Source: CAZCBX01 sp964497185
GTDB lineage: Bacteria > Bdellovibrionota_G > JALEGL01 > JAGRMV01
NCBI GenBank assembly: GCA_964497185.1
Contig: CAZCBX010000001.1
Span: 62,001-126,000, forward strand
Length of the DNA: 64,000 nt
Direction: 5' to 3'
Position numbers and translations under genes: made by a program. Of the stretch, positions 49,499-58,082 are shown in pieces (the stretch's first letter is position 1; each line of letters starts with the position of its first letter). The notes under the pieces are model-generated. The model was not told where the DNA came from and did no database searches. It was given only the letters and a program-made list of their open reading frames with translations.

Positions 49499-50536
49499 TT
49501 AAGCGGGCAAAGCCTCTTTGGCCATCGTGCGCGCGATCACTGCTGGAGAGATGTTTTCCTCTTTGCTTCGTATCAAAATGTTTTCAATGGTTTGATAGAT
49601 TCGCATGGTGCGTTTTTCAACGCGAGCTGCGTCAAATCCTTCAAGTTCATCGGCAACATGAATCAAACCGCCAGCGTTGATGGCAAAATCAGGCGCGTAC
49701 ACAATGCCTAGCTCATGCAGACGATGGGCGATTTTCATGGAGGACAGTGGATTGTTGGCTGCACCAGCAATCACTTTACAGGCCAGTGTGTTGATGCTGG
49801 TATCATTGACCACACCTCCCAGCGCGCATGGCGCCAATATGTCACACGGCACGGTTAAAATCTCTTCGTGTGATACAACCCGCACCGAGTACTCTTTGGC
49901 AAACGCATCGGCTTTGCTTTGGTCATAATCTGCAATGATCAAATGTGCACCCGCTTCGAGCAAGTGTTTGCCAAGCGCATGGCCCACATTGCCCACACCT
50001 TGAATGGCCACACTTTTGCCATTTAAATCATCGCTGCCAAATGCAAACGCAGCTGCCGCTTGTAGACCAACAAACGTGCCCAGAGCTGTGGTGGGAGAGG
50101 GGTCGCCGGACCCACCGTGATCGGTGGTCATGCCGGTTACATATTTGGTTTGTGTAAGAAACACATTCAAATCTTGAGGCGTGGTGCCGGAATCCACAGA
50201 TGTAATGTAATTGCCACCCAATGATTCAACAAAGCGGCCAAAGGCTTCAAGTTTTTCGGTGGTTTTGTCTGTTTTGGAATTGCCAAAAATAATGGACTTG
50301 CCGCCACCCAAAGGCAAATCAGCCAATGAGGCTTTGAAGGTCATCGCATGAGCCAAGTTCATTACATCGGCCAAGCCTGCTTCTTCAGTGGCGTATGGAT
50401 AAAATCGGCAGCCGCCCAACGCAGGTCCACGTTTGGTGTTGTGAATGGCGATGATGGATCGCAAACCTGTTTCTTGGTCGTAACAAAAATGAATGTTCTC
50501 AAAGGCACGTTCCTGCATGGAAGATAGAATGTTCAT
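49499..50536 (-). CDS. Leucine-dehydrogenase-family amino acid dehydrogenase
   Basis: 345 residues from ATG 50536; a longer frame to 50584 lacks a ribosome binding site, whereas GAAAGGG lies before 50536. Family signature: AIHNTKRGPALGGCRFYPY, the catalytic Lys in LPLGGGKSIIFG, GGNYITSVDSGTTPQD (Asp of the active site), the NAD-binding GVGNVGHALGKHLLEAGAHLIIADYD and the C-terminal NAGGLIHVADE. It deaminates branched-chain amino acids to oxo-acids with NAD. Leu versus Val or Phe preference cannot be read with certainty. Transcribed alone from a promoter at 50612-50640. Confidence 0.9.
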   Translation of the reverse strand: MNILSSMQERAFENIHFCYDQETGLRSIIAIHNTKRGPALGGCRFYPYATEEAGLADVMNLAHAMTFKASLADLPLGGGKSIIFGNSKTDKTTEKLEAFGRFVESLGGNYITSVDSGTTPQDLNVFLTQTKYVTGMTTDHGGSGDPSPTTALGTFVGLQAAAAFAFGSDDLNGKSVAIQGVGNVGHALGKHLLEAGAHLIIADYDQSKADAFAKEYSVRVVSHEEILTVPCDILAPCALGGVVNDTSINTLACKVIAGAANNPLSSMKIAHRLHELGIVYAPDFAINAGGLIHVADELEGFDAARVEKRTMRIYQTIENILIRSKEENISPAVIARTMAKEALPA

Positions 50537-50611
50537 AAAGCCCTTTCGTTTGGCACCCGGTATTCTTTTGTGATCAGAAACCAATTTGCAGTAGAGTTAA
50601 AATGCAGGCTA

Positions 50612-50640
50612 TTTGTAAGTCATGCACCCAAATCCGTCAA
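50612..50640 (-). promoter_or_regulatory. Sigma70-type promoter of the amino acid dehydrogenase gene
   Basis: On the minus strand: TTGACG (complement of 50635-50640), a 17-base spacer, and TACAAA (complement of 50612-50617), about 75 bases before the start at 50536. Confidence 0.5.
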
Positions 50641-50751
50641 GCGTTCATTTTTTGGTATTGTTGAATAAAATTCAATACTTAAAAAGATCAGCGCGATGGA
50701 TTCAGTGAAGAAAAATCAAAATGCATTTGGGTATACTCATGGATGCATCAC

Positions 50752-50782
50752 CCTCTGCAACGCTCTGTGAACGTTGCAGAGG
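50752..50782 (-). terminator. Hairpin after the OPT transporter gene
   Basis: CCTCTGCAACG (50752-50762) pairs exactly with CGTTGCAGAGG (50772-50782), 11 base pairs, loop of 9. It starts 13 bases after the stop of the transporter gene. No T-run follows on the minus strand, so it may protect the mRNA end rather than terminate by itself. Confidence 0.55.
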
Positions 50783-50794
50783 ATGTGCAGCGGT

Positions 50795-52636
50795 TTATGA
50801 CCGCTTGGCTACTTTGTAAAGGTATCGAAGCACAAAGATAAAGGCCAAGACCGAAACAATTTCGACCACCATCGGACTGATGCCCTTGATGGACAGATCA
50901 TAGTTGAAATAAACCAACACAGCGACGAGCACACCCATGATGGCCTCACCCGCAATGTATCCAGAGCTCAAAAGCACGCCTTTGTCTTTGCTTTCATCCA
51001 AAGTGTCAGTGCGGCGTTTTTCCACAAAGTATCGCACCAAGCCGCCCGCAAAAATCGGTACAGCGAGGGTGATGGGTAAGTAAATACCAATGGCGGTGGG
51101 CATCAAATACAGACGAAAACCGCCTTTGGCTTTTAGCCATAGCTCATCGACTGCGATCAAAATCACACCAAGCACGCAGCCATACACCACCATGTTGATG
51201 GGAACCTCACCGTCGCCAAAAAAACCATCAACGATGGAGGCAAACAAGGTTGCTTGGGGTGCTTTGAGTCCATCGCCAATGCCGTAGGCATTGTGCAACA
51301 ACGTCAAAACCGGTGTAATCACCAGGGCAGGAATCACAACGCCAATGATTTGAGCGATTTGCTGACTTTTGGGACTGGTGCCCAGCAGATAGCCTGTTTT
51401 CAAATCTTGCGAACAGTCTCCCGATGTACAAGTGGCGCAACATACCACAGCGGCCACACCCAATGTGGCCATGATGGCAGAGTCACCTTGCAAACCCATC
51501 ACCAAGAAAAAGGCGGCGGTGATCAGCAGCGCAGAGATGGTCATGCCCGACACTGGAGAGTTGGAAGAGCCCACCAAACCACAAATGTAGCTGGCAACAG
51601 CCACCAAGAAAAAAGAAAGCACGATCATCAAAATCGTGGTGAGAAGCGTCAATCCCAGTGATTGAATCATGCTGTTGAACAAGAAAAAGATCAGCAGGAA
51701 ACAAAGCACCAGTGTGATCGACAAGGTGGGAATGCCCAGATTTCTCTCGCGATCCTCGACTACGTTTTTGTTTTTGTACGCCACTTTGATTTCTTCAAAG
51801 CCTGACAAAATGCCTTTGCGCACGGACACAATGGACCATAGCCCACCGACAATCATCGCGCCCACACCCACGTAGCGAATTTGTGAAGACCAAAGCTCCC
51901 ATGCTAAATCCAGTCCAGATAGGCTTGAGTAAGCTTCGGGCGTGCCCAATAACGGAATGCCCACAAACCATCCAAGCACACCACCGATAAAGACCAGCGA
52001 TGCGATGTGCAAATTGACAATGTAACCCACACCCACCAGGGCAGGGGCAATGTCGGCGCCCAAAAACAATACGGATTTGCCCATCATCAGGCCTTTTTCC
52101 AAACTACCCACGATGATTTTGAGTCCAGAGGACAAAAATTTAAATACGCCACCCACCAGCAAGCCCAAGCCTATGACCTTCATGCCGCTCATGTCGCCTT
52201 CTTCTTGTCCGGCTTCAATCACCGCAGCACAGGCGACACCTTCTGGAAAGGTTAGATCTGGATCTTCCACCACCAAGGCTTTGCGCAGCGGGATCATAAA
52301 GATGATACCCAATATGCCCCCAGCAATGGTGATTAAATAAGTTGGCCAAAATTCAAATTTTTGCCATGCACCCACCAAGACCAACGCAGGAATCGTAAAA
52401 ATAACACCCGCTGCCAAAGATTCACCGGCAGAGGCCATGGTTTGAATGATATTGGTTTCATGGGGACTTTTTTGCCCAAGCGCGCCGCGAAAAACGCCCA
52501 TGGCCACCACAGCCGCCGGAATGGAAGCGGCAACCGTCATACCTGCATACAAGCCAAGATAGACGTTGGCTGCGGTCATCACCACCGCAATGGGAATACC
52601 CAGCAATACCGCCCGAAAAGTAAGTTCTTTGTTCAT
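50795..52636 (-). CDS. OPT-family oligopeptide/metal-chelate transporter
   Basis: 613 residues from ATG 52636, with GGGGG 8 bases upstream; a longer frame starts 11 codons earlier. About 15 membrane helices. The OPT landmarks are in place: GIPIAVVMTAANVYLGLYAGMTVAASIPAAVVAMG near the N-terminus, FPEGVACAAVIEAGQEE, and CCATCTSGDCSQDLKTGYLLGTSPKSQQ (about 415-442), with NMVVYGCVLG after it. Bacterial OPT proteins of this subtype take up di/oligopeptides or metal complexes. It lies next to the amino acid dehydrogenase on the same strand, so a peptide-catabolic pair is possible. Confidence 0.9.
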   Translation of the reverse strand: MNKELTFRAVLLGIPIAVVMTAANVYLGLYAGMTVAASIPAAVVAMGVFRGALGQKSPHETNIIQTMASAGESLAAGVIFTIPALVLVGAWQKFEFWPTYLITIAGGILGIIFMIPLRKALVVEDPDLTFPEGVACAAVIEAGQEEGDMSGMKVIGLGLLVGGVFKFLSSGLKIIVGSLEKGLMMGKSVLFLGADIAPALVGVGYIVNLHIASLVFIGGVLGWFVGIPLLGTPEAYSSLSGLDLAWELWSSQIRYVGVGAMIVGGLWSIVSVRKGILSGFEEIKVAYKNKNVVEDRERNLGIPTLSITLVLCFLLIFFLFNSMIQSLGLTLLTTILMIVLSFFLVAVASYICGLVGSSNSPVSGMTISALLITAAFFLVMGLQGDSAIMATLGVAAVVCCATCTSGDCSQDLKTGYLLGTSPKSQQIAQIIGVVIPALVITPVLTLLHNAYGIGDGLKAPQATLFASIVDGFFGDGEVPINMVVYGCVLGVILIAVDELWLKAKGGFRLYLMPTAIGIYLPITLAVPIFAGGLVRYFVEKRRTDTLDESKDKGVLLSSGYIAGEAIMGVLVAVLVYFNYDLSIKGISPMVVEIVSVLAFIFVLRYLYKVAKRS

Positions 52637-52878
52637 TGAAATGCCCCCTTGTGCAAAAAATGACGCCACCCATTGGCGTGCAGTGGTTTTTTGACGCTTA
52701 TTGACTTATTCAGGTAATGGATTTTTTAAAAAAAAACAATCATAATTCCCATACGATTTGCACCATGACTCCATAGGCATTTCCTCCCACCTTCGTACAC
52801 CATCCACACGGCCTGCCTCTTGAAAAACATGTTCAAGCTTTTTGATTTAACGTATAGTGATTTTTATAAACGCCGCTT

Positions 52879-53700
52879 ATGACCATCGCCCTTTTTCGAA
52901 CATTCGCGCTTTTGATGCTGATTTTGTTAAAATACGCATTGGCGCCCAAAACCTTTGTGGTCACCACCGTCATCATTGGTTTAAGCCATTACATTCTAGC
53001 GCTCATCTATTCCAGGCATATTTTTACCAACTTTTTTAAAACGCGCTTGGCGCCGCTCAAGATTTTCATGCTTCTTGCCCTGGCTGCATCCTTGATAATG
53101 TGGGAGTTCATCCCCATGTTTATCTATTTTGGCATTCATCACTTTTATTCAGAAGTGTATTCGCAGCGCTCTCACTATAAGCTTTACGAATTGCCATCCT
53201 ACACGCGCACGTTTCAGATGCTTTTTCATTTTTTCTTTTATTGCTTGTTTTTAAAAGGCGTGTCGGTGTTGGAGCCGATTGCATACAGTATTTTCGCTTG
53301 GGGCTTTGCATTGAGCGCAATTTGGTATTTTTATCACATCTCCGAGTCCAATATGCCCGGTAAAAAAGATCATATGCTATCGGAGCTTCCGTTTGTGCTG
53401 TTTGCGTTGGTGATCATCCAAGGCCCCTTTAACGTGCTGGACATCATTCTGTATCATTTTCTATTTTGGACGCTGTTTCCGCTCACCAAATTTAAAAAAG
53501 TCATGGGTTGGCAAAGCTTTCGCTATGCCCTGGCCAACATCGGTTTTCCGATTGCATTGATTCTGCTTTTTGTACAGTTTTCCACCACCACCCAAGGAGC
53601 CATTGGCCTATTGGATATGTTTGGCTACTTTCATATTTCACTGACCTTTGCGCTGTCTCAGCTCAATCCGGCAGTGATTCGTCAACTATTTTGGAGTTAG
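52879..53700 (+). CDS. Polytopic membrane protein of unknown function with conserved-looking membrane His residues
   Basis: 273 residues with seven or eight predicted membrane helices. His residues sit in or at the edges of helices: GLSHYILALIY (about 36-46), YFGIHHFYSEVY (74-85), MLFHFFFYC, DIILYHFLFW and MFGYFHISLTFALSQ near the end. Membrane di-iron enzymes and b-type cytochromes have such patterns, but none of their full motifs is here. Not recognised. Strong terminator directly behind. Confidence 0.65.
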   Translation: MTIALFRTFALLMLILLKYALAPKTFVVTTVIIGLSHYILALIYSRHIFTNFFKTRLAPLKIFMLLALAASLIMWEFIPMFIYFGIHHFYSEVYSQRSHYKLYELPSYTRTFQMLFHFFFYCLFLKGVSVLEPIAYSIFAWGFALSAIWYFYHISESNMPGKKDHMLSELPFVLFALVIIQGPFNVLDIILYHFLFWTLFPLTKFKKVMGWQSFRYALANIGFPIALILLFVQFSTTTQGAIGLLDMFGYFHISLTFALSQLNPAVIRQLFWS

Positions 53701-53731
53701 ATCCGCCAAGAGCTTTGGCGGATCTTTTTTA
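53700..53731 (+). terminator. Rho-independent terminator
   Basis: GATCCGCCAA (53700-53709) pairs with TTGGCGGATC (53715-53724), 10 base pairs with a 5-base loop, followed by six T. It overlaps the stop codon region of the membrane protein gene. Confidence 0.93.
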
Positions 53732-53751
53732 TAGAGATAGGACTGGATGGG

Positions 53752-55338
53752 TTATTCCACACTTTCGCATGTAGCGCCAGGGTCAAAGGTGCCATCAAAA
53801 TCGGTGGCATACACAGTTAAGCAATTGGCTACGTCTTCTTCCTGGTCAATATTGGCGGCAAAGCCCAGTATCATATCGCCCCATAGCTTGGCCGTTGCGC
53901 TTGGATAAATCACATCAACACTGTTGGGAAGGCCCACGAGTTCATAAGAGTTTTCCAGATTCCAACTGCCGTCGGCTCGTTTAAAATAGGCAATTTGGGT
54001 GGGTGCCTCGTCATCGGTTGGGGGGCCGCCTTCAAATGCTGTAAAACCAGTAACCAGCAACGAATCACCACTGAGGTCGACGTTGGAGCCAAAGTAAGTC
54101 TCTAAAGCAGTGGAGTTTGGATGGTTGTAAGTTTGTGCCAAGTCCCAGCCTTGTTCGGGATCCAGCACATAGTAATCAAAGCCAGCGGGGCTCTCACCGT
54201 CCGTCTGTCTTGAGACAATCAGCTGATCACGCTCGAGCGCAATGGGATGGAACGCTACAAAACCTCCAAGAAAGAAGCCAAAGTCTTCTTCTTCATTGCC
54301 CAAACGAGCGGTCAAAGAATCTTCCAGCGTCCAGCTGTCATCTTTGTGATAAACTTTCACTTGGCTGTCAAAAGCATCCTCTGAATTGTAGTCAGTGACG
54401 GCCAGTCGATCACCGCTTAAGCTGACTTGATTGATAAACTCTGAAGCACCCTCTGTGCTGGTATCAAACGATTGATCTTTGGCCCACATATCCGTGGAGT
54501 CGCTGTATTGATAAACACTGACGGCGGAGGTGCCTTCCGTGAGGCTGGTAGTGGCAAAACGATCCCCGTCCATACTTAGGCTGACGCCCAACTGATCAAA
54601 CAGTTCGGCATCTTCAATTTCCTGTTGCTCCATCCAGGTATCACCCGATTTTTTGTAGTAAAATACGCGCCCATCGGTGTTTTCTTCCGCTTCATCTTCC
54701 GCAAAAGGTGCGCCTACCAACAGTTTGTCGGAGGACACGTCTACGCTAAATCCAAAGCCAGCGCTATCGTTGATAAAGAAACTACCCGGCAGGTTGTTTT
54801 CGATGGCTTCATCGTACTGCCAAGCACTGCTTTCGGAATCAAACTCATACATCAGCACAGTATTTTCTGTGGGTGTACCAATGGCCAAGGTTTTATCATA
54901 CACGGCCAAGGAAGACCCAAACGCCAAGCTGGACCCCAGCTCTTCTGGCAAGGCAATGAGGCTTCCGCCTTCCACGCCTGAGGCGGTGGTTGAAAACGTT
55001 GCAGATGCCTCGGTGGGCTCACCGTCAAGGCACGCCAAAACGGAATAATCGGTGCCGGGCTCGAGTGCAGTTAAATCATATTCTCCATCGTTCTCCAGTG
55101 AAATGCTCGCAAAGCAGCTGGTAGGCACTTCGGCTGTGGCTGAAATGACCACACTGATTTCATCGCCTTCGAAATCACTCCAAACCAGGGTGGCGCCTGA
55201 AGTTTCAACGTTTTCGATGGATAGAGAGCCTAGAAATTCAGCGATTTGCTCATCATCGCTGGATGAACAAGCCGTTAACAAAAGCAGGCAAAAGCCTGCC
55301 GCCCATAATGAGTAAAACGATGTATTTAATTTTCTCAT
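53752..55338 (-). CDS. FG-GAP/beta-propeller lipoprotein
   Basis: 528 residues from ATG 55338; a longer frame would bury the signal peptide. Lipobox LTAC followed by SSSDDE. An Ig-like or fibronectin-like stretch of about 100 residues precedes seven or so blade repeats of the type FGSSLAVYDKTLAIGTP, FGFSVDVSSDKLLVGAP, LGVSLSMDGDRFATTS, as in FG-GAP proteins with a beta-propeller. Strongly acidic. Probably displayed on the cell surface or in the periplasm; binding partner unknown. Confidence 0.78.
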   Translation of the reverse strand: MRKLNTSFYSLWAAGFCLLLLTACSSSDDEQIAEFLGSLSIENVETSGATLVWSDFEGDEISVVISATAEVPTSCFASISLENDGEYDLTALEPGTDYSVLACLDGEPTEASATFSTTASGVEGGSLIALPEELGSSLAFGSSLAVYDKTLAIGTPTENTVLMYEFDSESSAWQYDEAIENNLPGSFFINDSAGFGFSVDVSSDKLLVGAPFAEDEAEENTDGRVFYYKKSGDTWMEQQEIEDAELFDQLGVSLSMDGDRFATTSLTEGTSAVSVYQYSDSTDMWAKDQSFDTSTEGASEFINQVSLSGDRLAVTDYNSEDAFDSQVKVYHKDDSWTLEDSLTARLGNEEEDFGFFLGGFVAFHPIALERDQLIVSRQTDGESPAGFDYYVLDPEQGWDLAQTYNHPNSTALETYFGSNVDLSGDSLLVTGFTAFEGGPPTDDEAPTQIAYFKRADGSWNLENSYELVGLPNSVDVIYPSATAKLWGDMILGFAANIDQEEDVANCLTVYATDFDGTFDPGATCESVE

Positions 55339-55439
55339 GGCAACTGGGTCCTTTTTTACGCTTTGAATTTTAAAGATACGACTTTTAACTCTATAAATTT
55401 TACCATGATTCATGAGGCAGGCTAAAAGATTTATTTTTT

Positions 55440-56435
55440 TTATTTTATTTGAGGAAAACTTTTGTTTACATGCTCGGCAATGCGTTGATGCATCATGGCA
55501 TCGGGATGGGGATCGCCGATCACCCCTGTATCTTCGTAATCAAAATCTTCGTACAATGGGTCATCATCATGAACGATATCCACGTGGGACGCTCCCTTGG
55601 CCAGTAAGGTAAATCGTTTTTTGCCAATTCGATCTCGCTCTGTTTGTTCAACATATAACCTCGGCATATTCACCAACAAAACGTGCTGGTTTTGTTTTTT
55701 GGTTTCCAACAATAGGCGCTGCAATACGTGGCTAACGGTTGTAAATTCGACTTTGGGTGCAAGGCCTGTGTCAAGCTTTGTCCAATCATTGAAGGTGTAT
55801 TGTTTAAAATATTTCCAATTGTAATAATTAACCACTTGCGGAAGGTACAAATGACCCAACCAGCCATTCACATGCGAATACTTTTGAAAAAATGACGGCG
55901 GTGTTCGCGCTTCGATGGGCACGGGACGATCCATCTCCTCGTAAAATATTGGAAAAATGATCATGTCCGGTGCAAAATTTCGAACAATGCGGTGATACAC
56001 GGCTTCGATCTGAACCCATGAATAGCCCTCAACCGAAAAATTCAATACTTCGGTTTTTCTTTTCTGGTTGAGCTTGGTCTCAATAAGATCGGTCCAGTTC
56101 TCGCCCTCAGAAACGCCGGTGCCCATCGAATAGGAGCGCCCGAGCACCGCAATTCGGTAAACGCCATCATCTTTTTTTAAATTCCATGGGCCGTCCCGAA
56201 AACCATGCTCATTGGTTACAAACCGTTTGCCGCGATAAAAGCCGTCAATGTTCTTTTTTAATTTCCACCCAATTCTTTTTTCCGGATACGCAAAAATATG
56301 ATTGCTGGAGTGCAGCGGTCTTGCGCTGGCAAAAAAGCGTTCGACGTGATTGTTTTGCACCACGTACACACGAAAAGCCAGTTCGAGCAAAACAAAAAAC
56401 AAAACAACAAAAACAATGGAGGTGCGCTTTTTCAT
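55440..56435 (-). CDS. SGNH/GDSL-like hydrolase with N-terminal membrane anchor
   Basis: 331 residues from ATG 56435, which lies 1 base after the MBOAT stop; a frame 25 codons longer overlaps the MBOAT gene. One membrane helix (SIVFVVLFFVLLELAFRVYVV). The catalytic Ser block reads IAVLGRSYSMGTGVSEGENW where GDS is usual, so Asp is replaced by Arg. The Asp-His pair is DPHPDAMMH at the end, and an Asn-like block II is not obvious. With the MBOAT gene it forms the standard pair for acylation of an exported glycan (AlgI/AlgJ or PatA/PatB type). Confidence 0.8.
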   Translation of the reverse strand: MKKRTSIVFVVLFFVLLELAFRVYVVQNNHVERFFASARPLHSSNHIFAYPEKRIGWKLKKNIDGFYRGKRFVTNEHGFRDGPWNLKKDDGVYRIAVLGRSYSMGTGVSEGENWTDLIETKLNQKRKTEVLNFSVEGYSWVQIEAVYHRIVRNFAPDMIIFPIFYEEMDRPVPIEARTPPSFFQKYSHVNGWLGHLYLPQVVNYYNWKYFKQYTFNDWTKLDTGLAPKVEFTTVSHVLQRLLLETKKQNQHVLLVNMPRLYVEQTERDRIGKKRFTLLAKGASHVDIVHDDDPLYEDFDYEDTGVIGDPHPDAMMHQRIAEHVNKSFPQIK

Positions 56436-56436
56436 A

Positions 56437-57852
56437 TCAAAATTGAAAGTAAATAAACTCTCCGGTTTGGTGATGGTAGTTGGCCAAAAGATACAACAAA
56501 AGAAGCACAAAGACGACGACCCTTACCGGTTTTTTCCAAGCAAAGACAAAATCTTTTCTTCCATAAAACCATTGCACCCACTCAAGGGTGTAAAAAGGAA
56601 CAAGATAATAGAGACTGTGCAATAAATCAGCCTCAAATCGGACGGACTTCAAACCATTGAAGAAATTTTTCTGCATGAATAGCGCGTTTTCGGTGTTTTG
56701 TGACACGAAAAAAAAGCCCAAGTACACCCATAAAAACAACATCAACCCGATGCCCAACAGTTTTTTGACGACAAATACACCCCGCAGGGCATCCCCCATG
56801 GCCCATAGTTTTTTGGTTGCCGTATAAGCAACCATGACAATCCCCCAACTCAAACCCCAATAGAGAAACTTGACGTGGCCGCCATGCCAAAGGCCCACCA
56901 AGCCCATGGTAATTACCAGGGCCAGCCAGCGGGGCACCTTTAAATGCAGAGCCATGGGAATGAATACGTAATCGCGAAACCACTGGGTCAGCGTGATATG
57001 CCAGTTACGCCAAAAGCTTTGTGGATTGGATTGAAAGTAGGGGTACAGAAAGTTTTCATGGAGCACAACGCCAAATAGCATGGCACTGCCGATGGCGATA
57101 TCGGTGTAGGCCGAAAAATCACATAGAAATTCTGTGATAAAAACAAACCCACACAACATGATGTCCCATCCCTCTTGGAGGTTCATGTGGGTGATGCCCC
57201 ATCTTGAATAGCCTGCGATTTGATCGGCAATGGCGACTTTTTTAAATACGCCCAAAAAAATCATAAAAGCCGCGTACCTTAGCTGCAAATCATCGGGTCG
57301 ACGCTGCGTTGGCGGGATTTGAAACTGGGTTAAAAGATGTTTGGCGCGCTCAATGGGGCCAGCAATCAGCTGAGGAAAAAAGGACACATACAGCCCCAAA
57401 TCAATGAAATTGCGGCACGCGGGAATCTTTTTTTTGTACACGTCCACGGTGTAAGAAAGCGTTTGAAACGTATAAAAAGAAATACCAAGCGGCAACAAAA
57501 TGGACCCATGCTTGCTGGCATAAAAATTTTCTAAAAATGGAAAAAACCCCTTAAAAAAAGCCGCAAACTTAAATACGCTCAACAACCCCAAATTGGTGAC
57601 CACACTGGCCATCAGATACCATTTGGCATGTTTGGGGTTGGTCTGATGGGCTTTTTCAATTTTAATTCCAGCCATGTAATCCACCGATGTGGACAAGATG
57701 AGCAAGGGCAAAAAACTAAGCTCCCAGTAGGTATAAAAAAACCAACTCGCCCCAAAAAGCAAAGCATTGCTTTGCAGTTTACGCGGCCCGTGCCAGTAAA
57801 GCCCATACACAAGCAGCAGAAACAAAATGTAATGAAACGTGGTAAAAAGCAT
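56437..57852 (-). CDS. MBOAT-family O-acyltransferase (AlgI-like)
   Basis: 471 residues with 9-11 membrane helices. The family signature is SFYTFQTLSYTVDVYKKKIPACRNFIDLGLYVSFFPQLIAGPIERAKHLL (about 130-180, quoted here in its shortest parts: SFYTFQTLSYTVDVY and FFPQLIAGPIERA), and the catalytic His is in LVGLWHGGHVKFLYWGLSWG (about 320-339). It moves acetyl (or other acyl) groups across the inner membrane. The partner SGNH protein follows 1 base downstream. No polysaccharide synthase is in the window, so the acceptor is unknown. Confidence 0.92.
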   Translation of the reverse strand: MLFTTFHYILFLLLVYGLYWHGPRKLQSNALLFGASWFFYTYWELSFLPLLILSTSVDYMAGIKIEKAHQTNPKHAKWYLMASVVTNLGLLSVFKFAAFFKGFFPFLENFYASKHGSILLPLGISFYTFQTLSYTVDVYKKKIPACRNFIDLGLYVSFFPQLIAGPIERAKHLLTQFQIPPTQRRPDDLQLRYAAFMIFLGVFKKVAIADQIAGYSRWGITHMNLQEGWDIMLCGFVFITEFLCDFSAYTDIAIGSAMLFGVVLHENFLYPYFQSNPQSFWRNWHITLTQWFRDYVFIPMALHLKVPRWLALVITMGLVGLWHGGHVKFLYWGLSWGIVMVAYTATKKLWAMGDALRGVFVVKKLLGIGLMLFLWVYLGFFFVSQNTENALFMQKNFFNGLKSVRFEADLLHSLYYLVPFYTLEWVQWFYGRKDFVFAWKKPVRVVVFVLLLLYLLANYHHQTGEFIYFQF

Positions 57853-58036
57853 CGAAAAGGCAATCCAACCCCAAAGATATCAAAAAAGCAATCCCGCCCA
57901 TTCTAAACATTCTCCACCGGCTGAACACAAAATTATAAAAAAAATAATCAACCCGTCAGTCGAAGGGCTAACAAAGTTAGTGGTGCCCAGTCATATTTGG
58001 GCATGTGTCTGAAGTAGGATTTTGTGCGGTAGGTAG

Positions 58037-58070
58037 GCAACCATCGATCAAAATGGTGATCGATGGTTGC
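58037..58070. repeat. 14-bp perfect inverted repeat after the monohaem protein gene
   Basis: GCAACCATCGATCA (58037-58050) and its reverse complement (58057-58070) with a 6-base loop, 12 bases downstream of the stop at 58083. There is no T-run on the minus strand; it may be an mRNA end structure for the 58083-59264 gene. The rest of the gap 57853-58036 shows nothing clear. Confidence 0.6.
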
Positions 58071-58082
58071 ACAGTGTTGCCT

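Noticed and set aside
57984..58003. Weak hairpin TGCCCA/TGGGCA in the gap after the MBOAT region
   Set aside because: Only six pairs, not followed by a T-run and not at a gene end.
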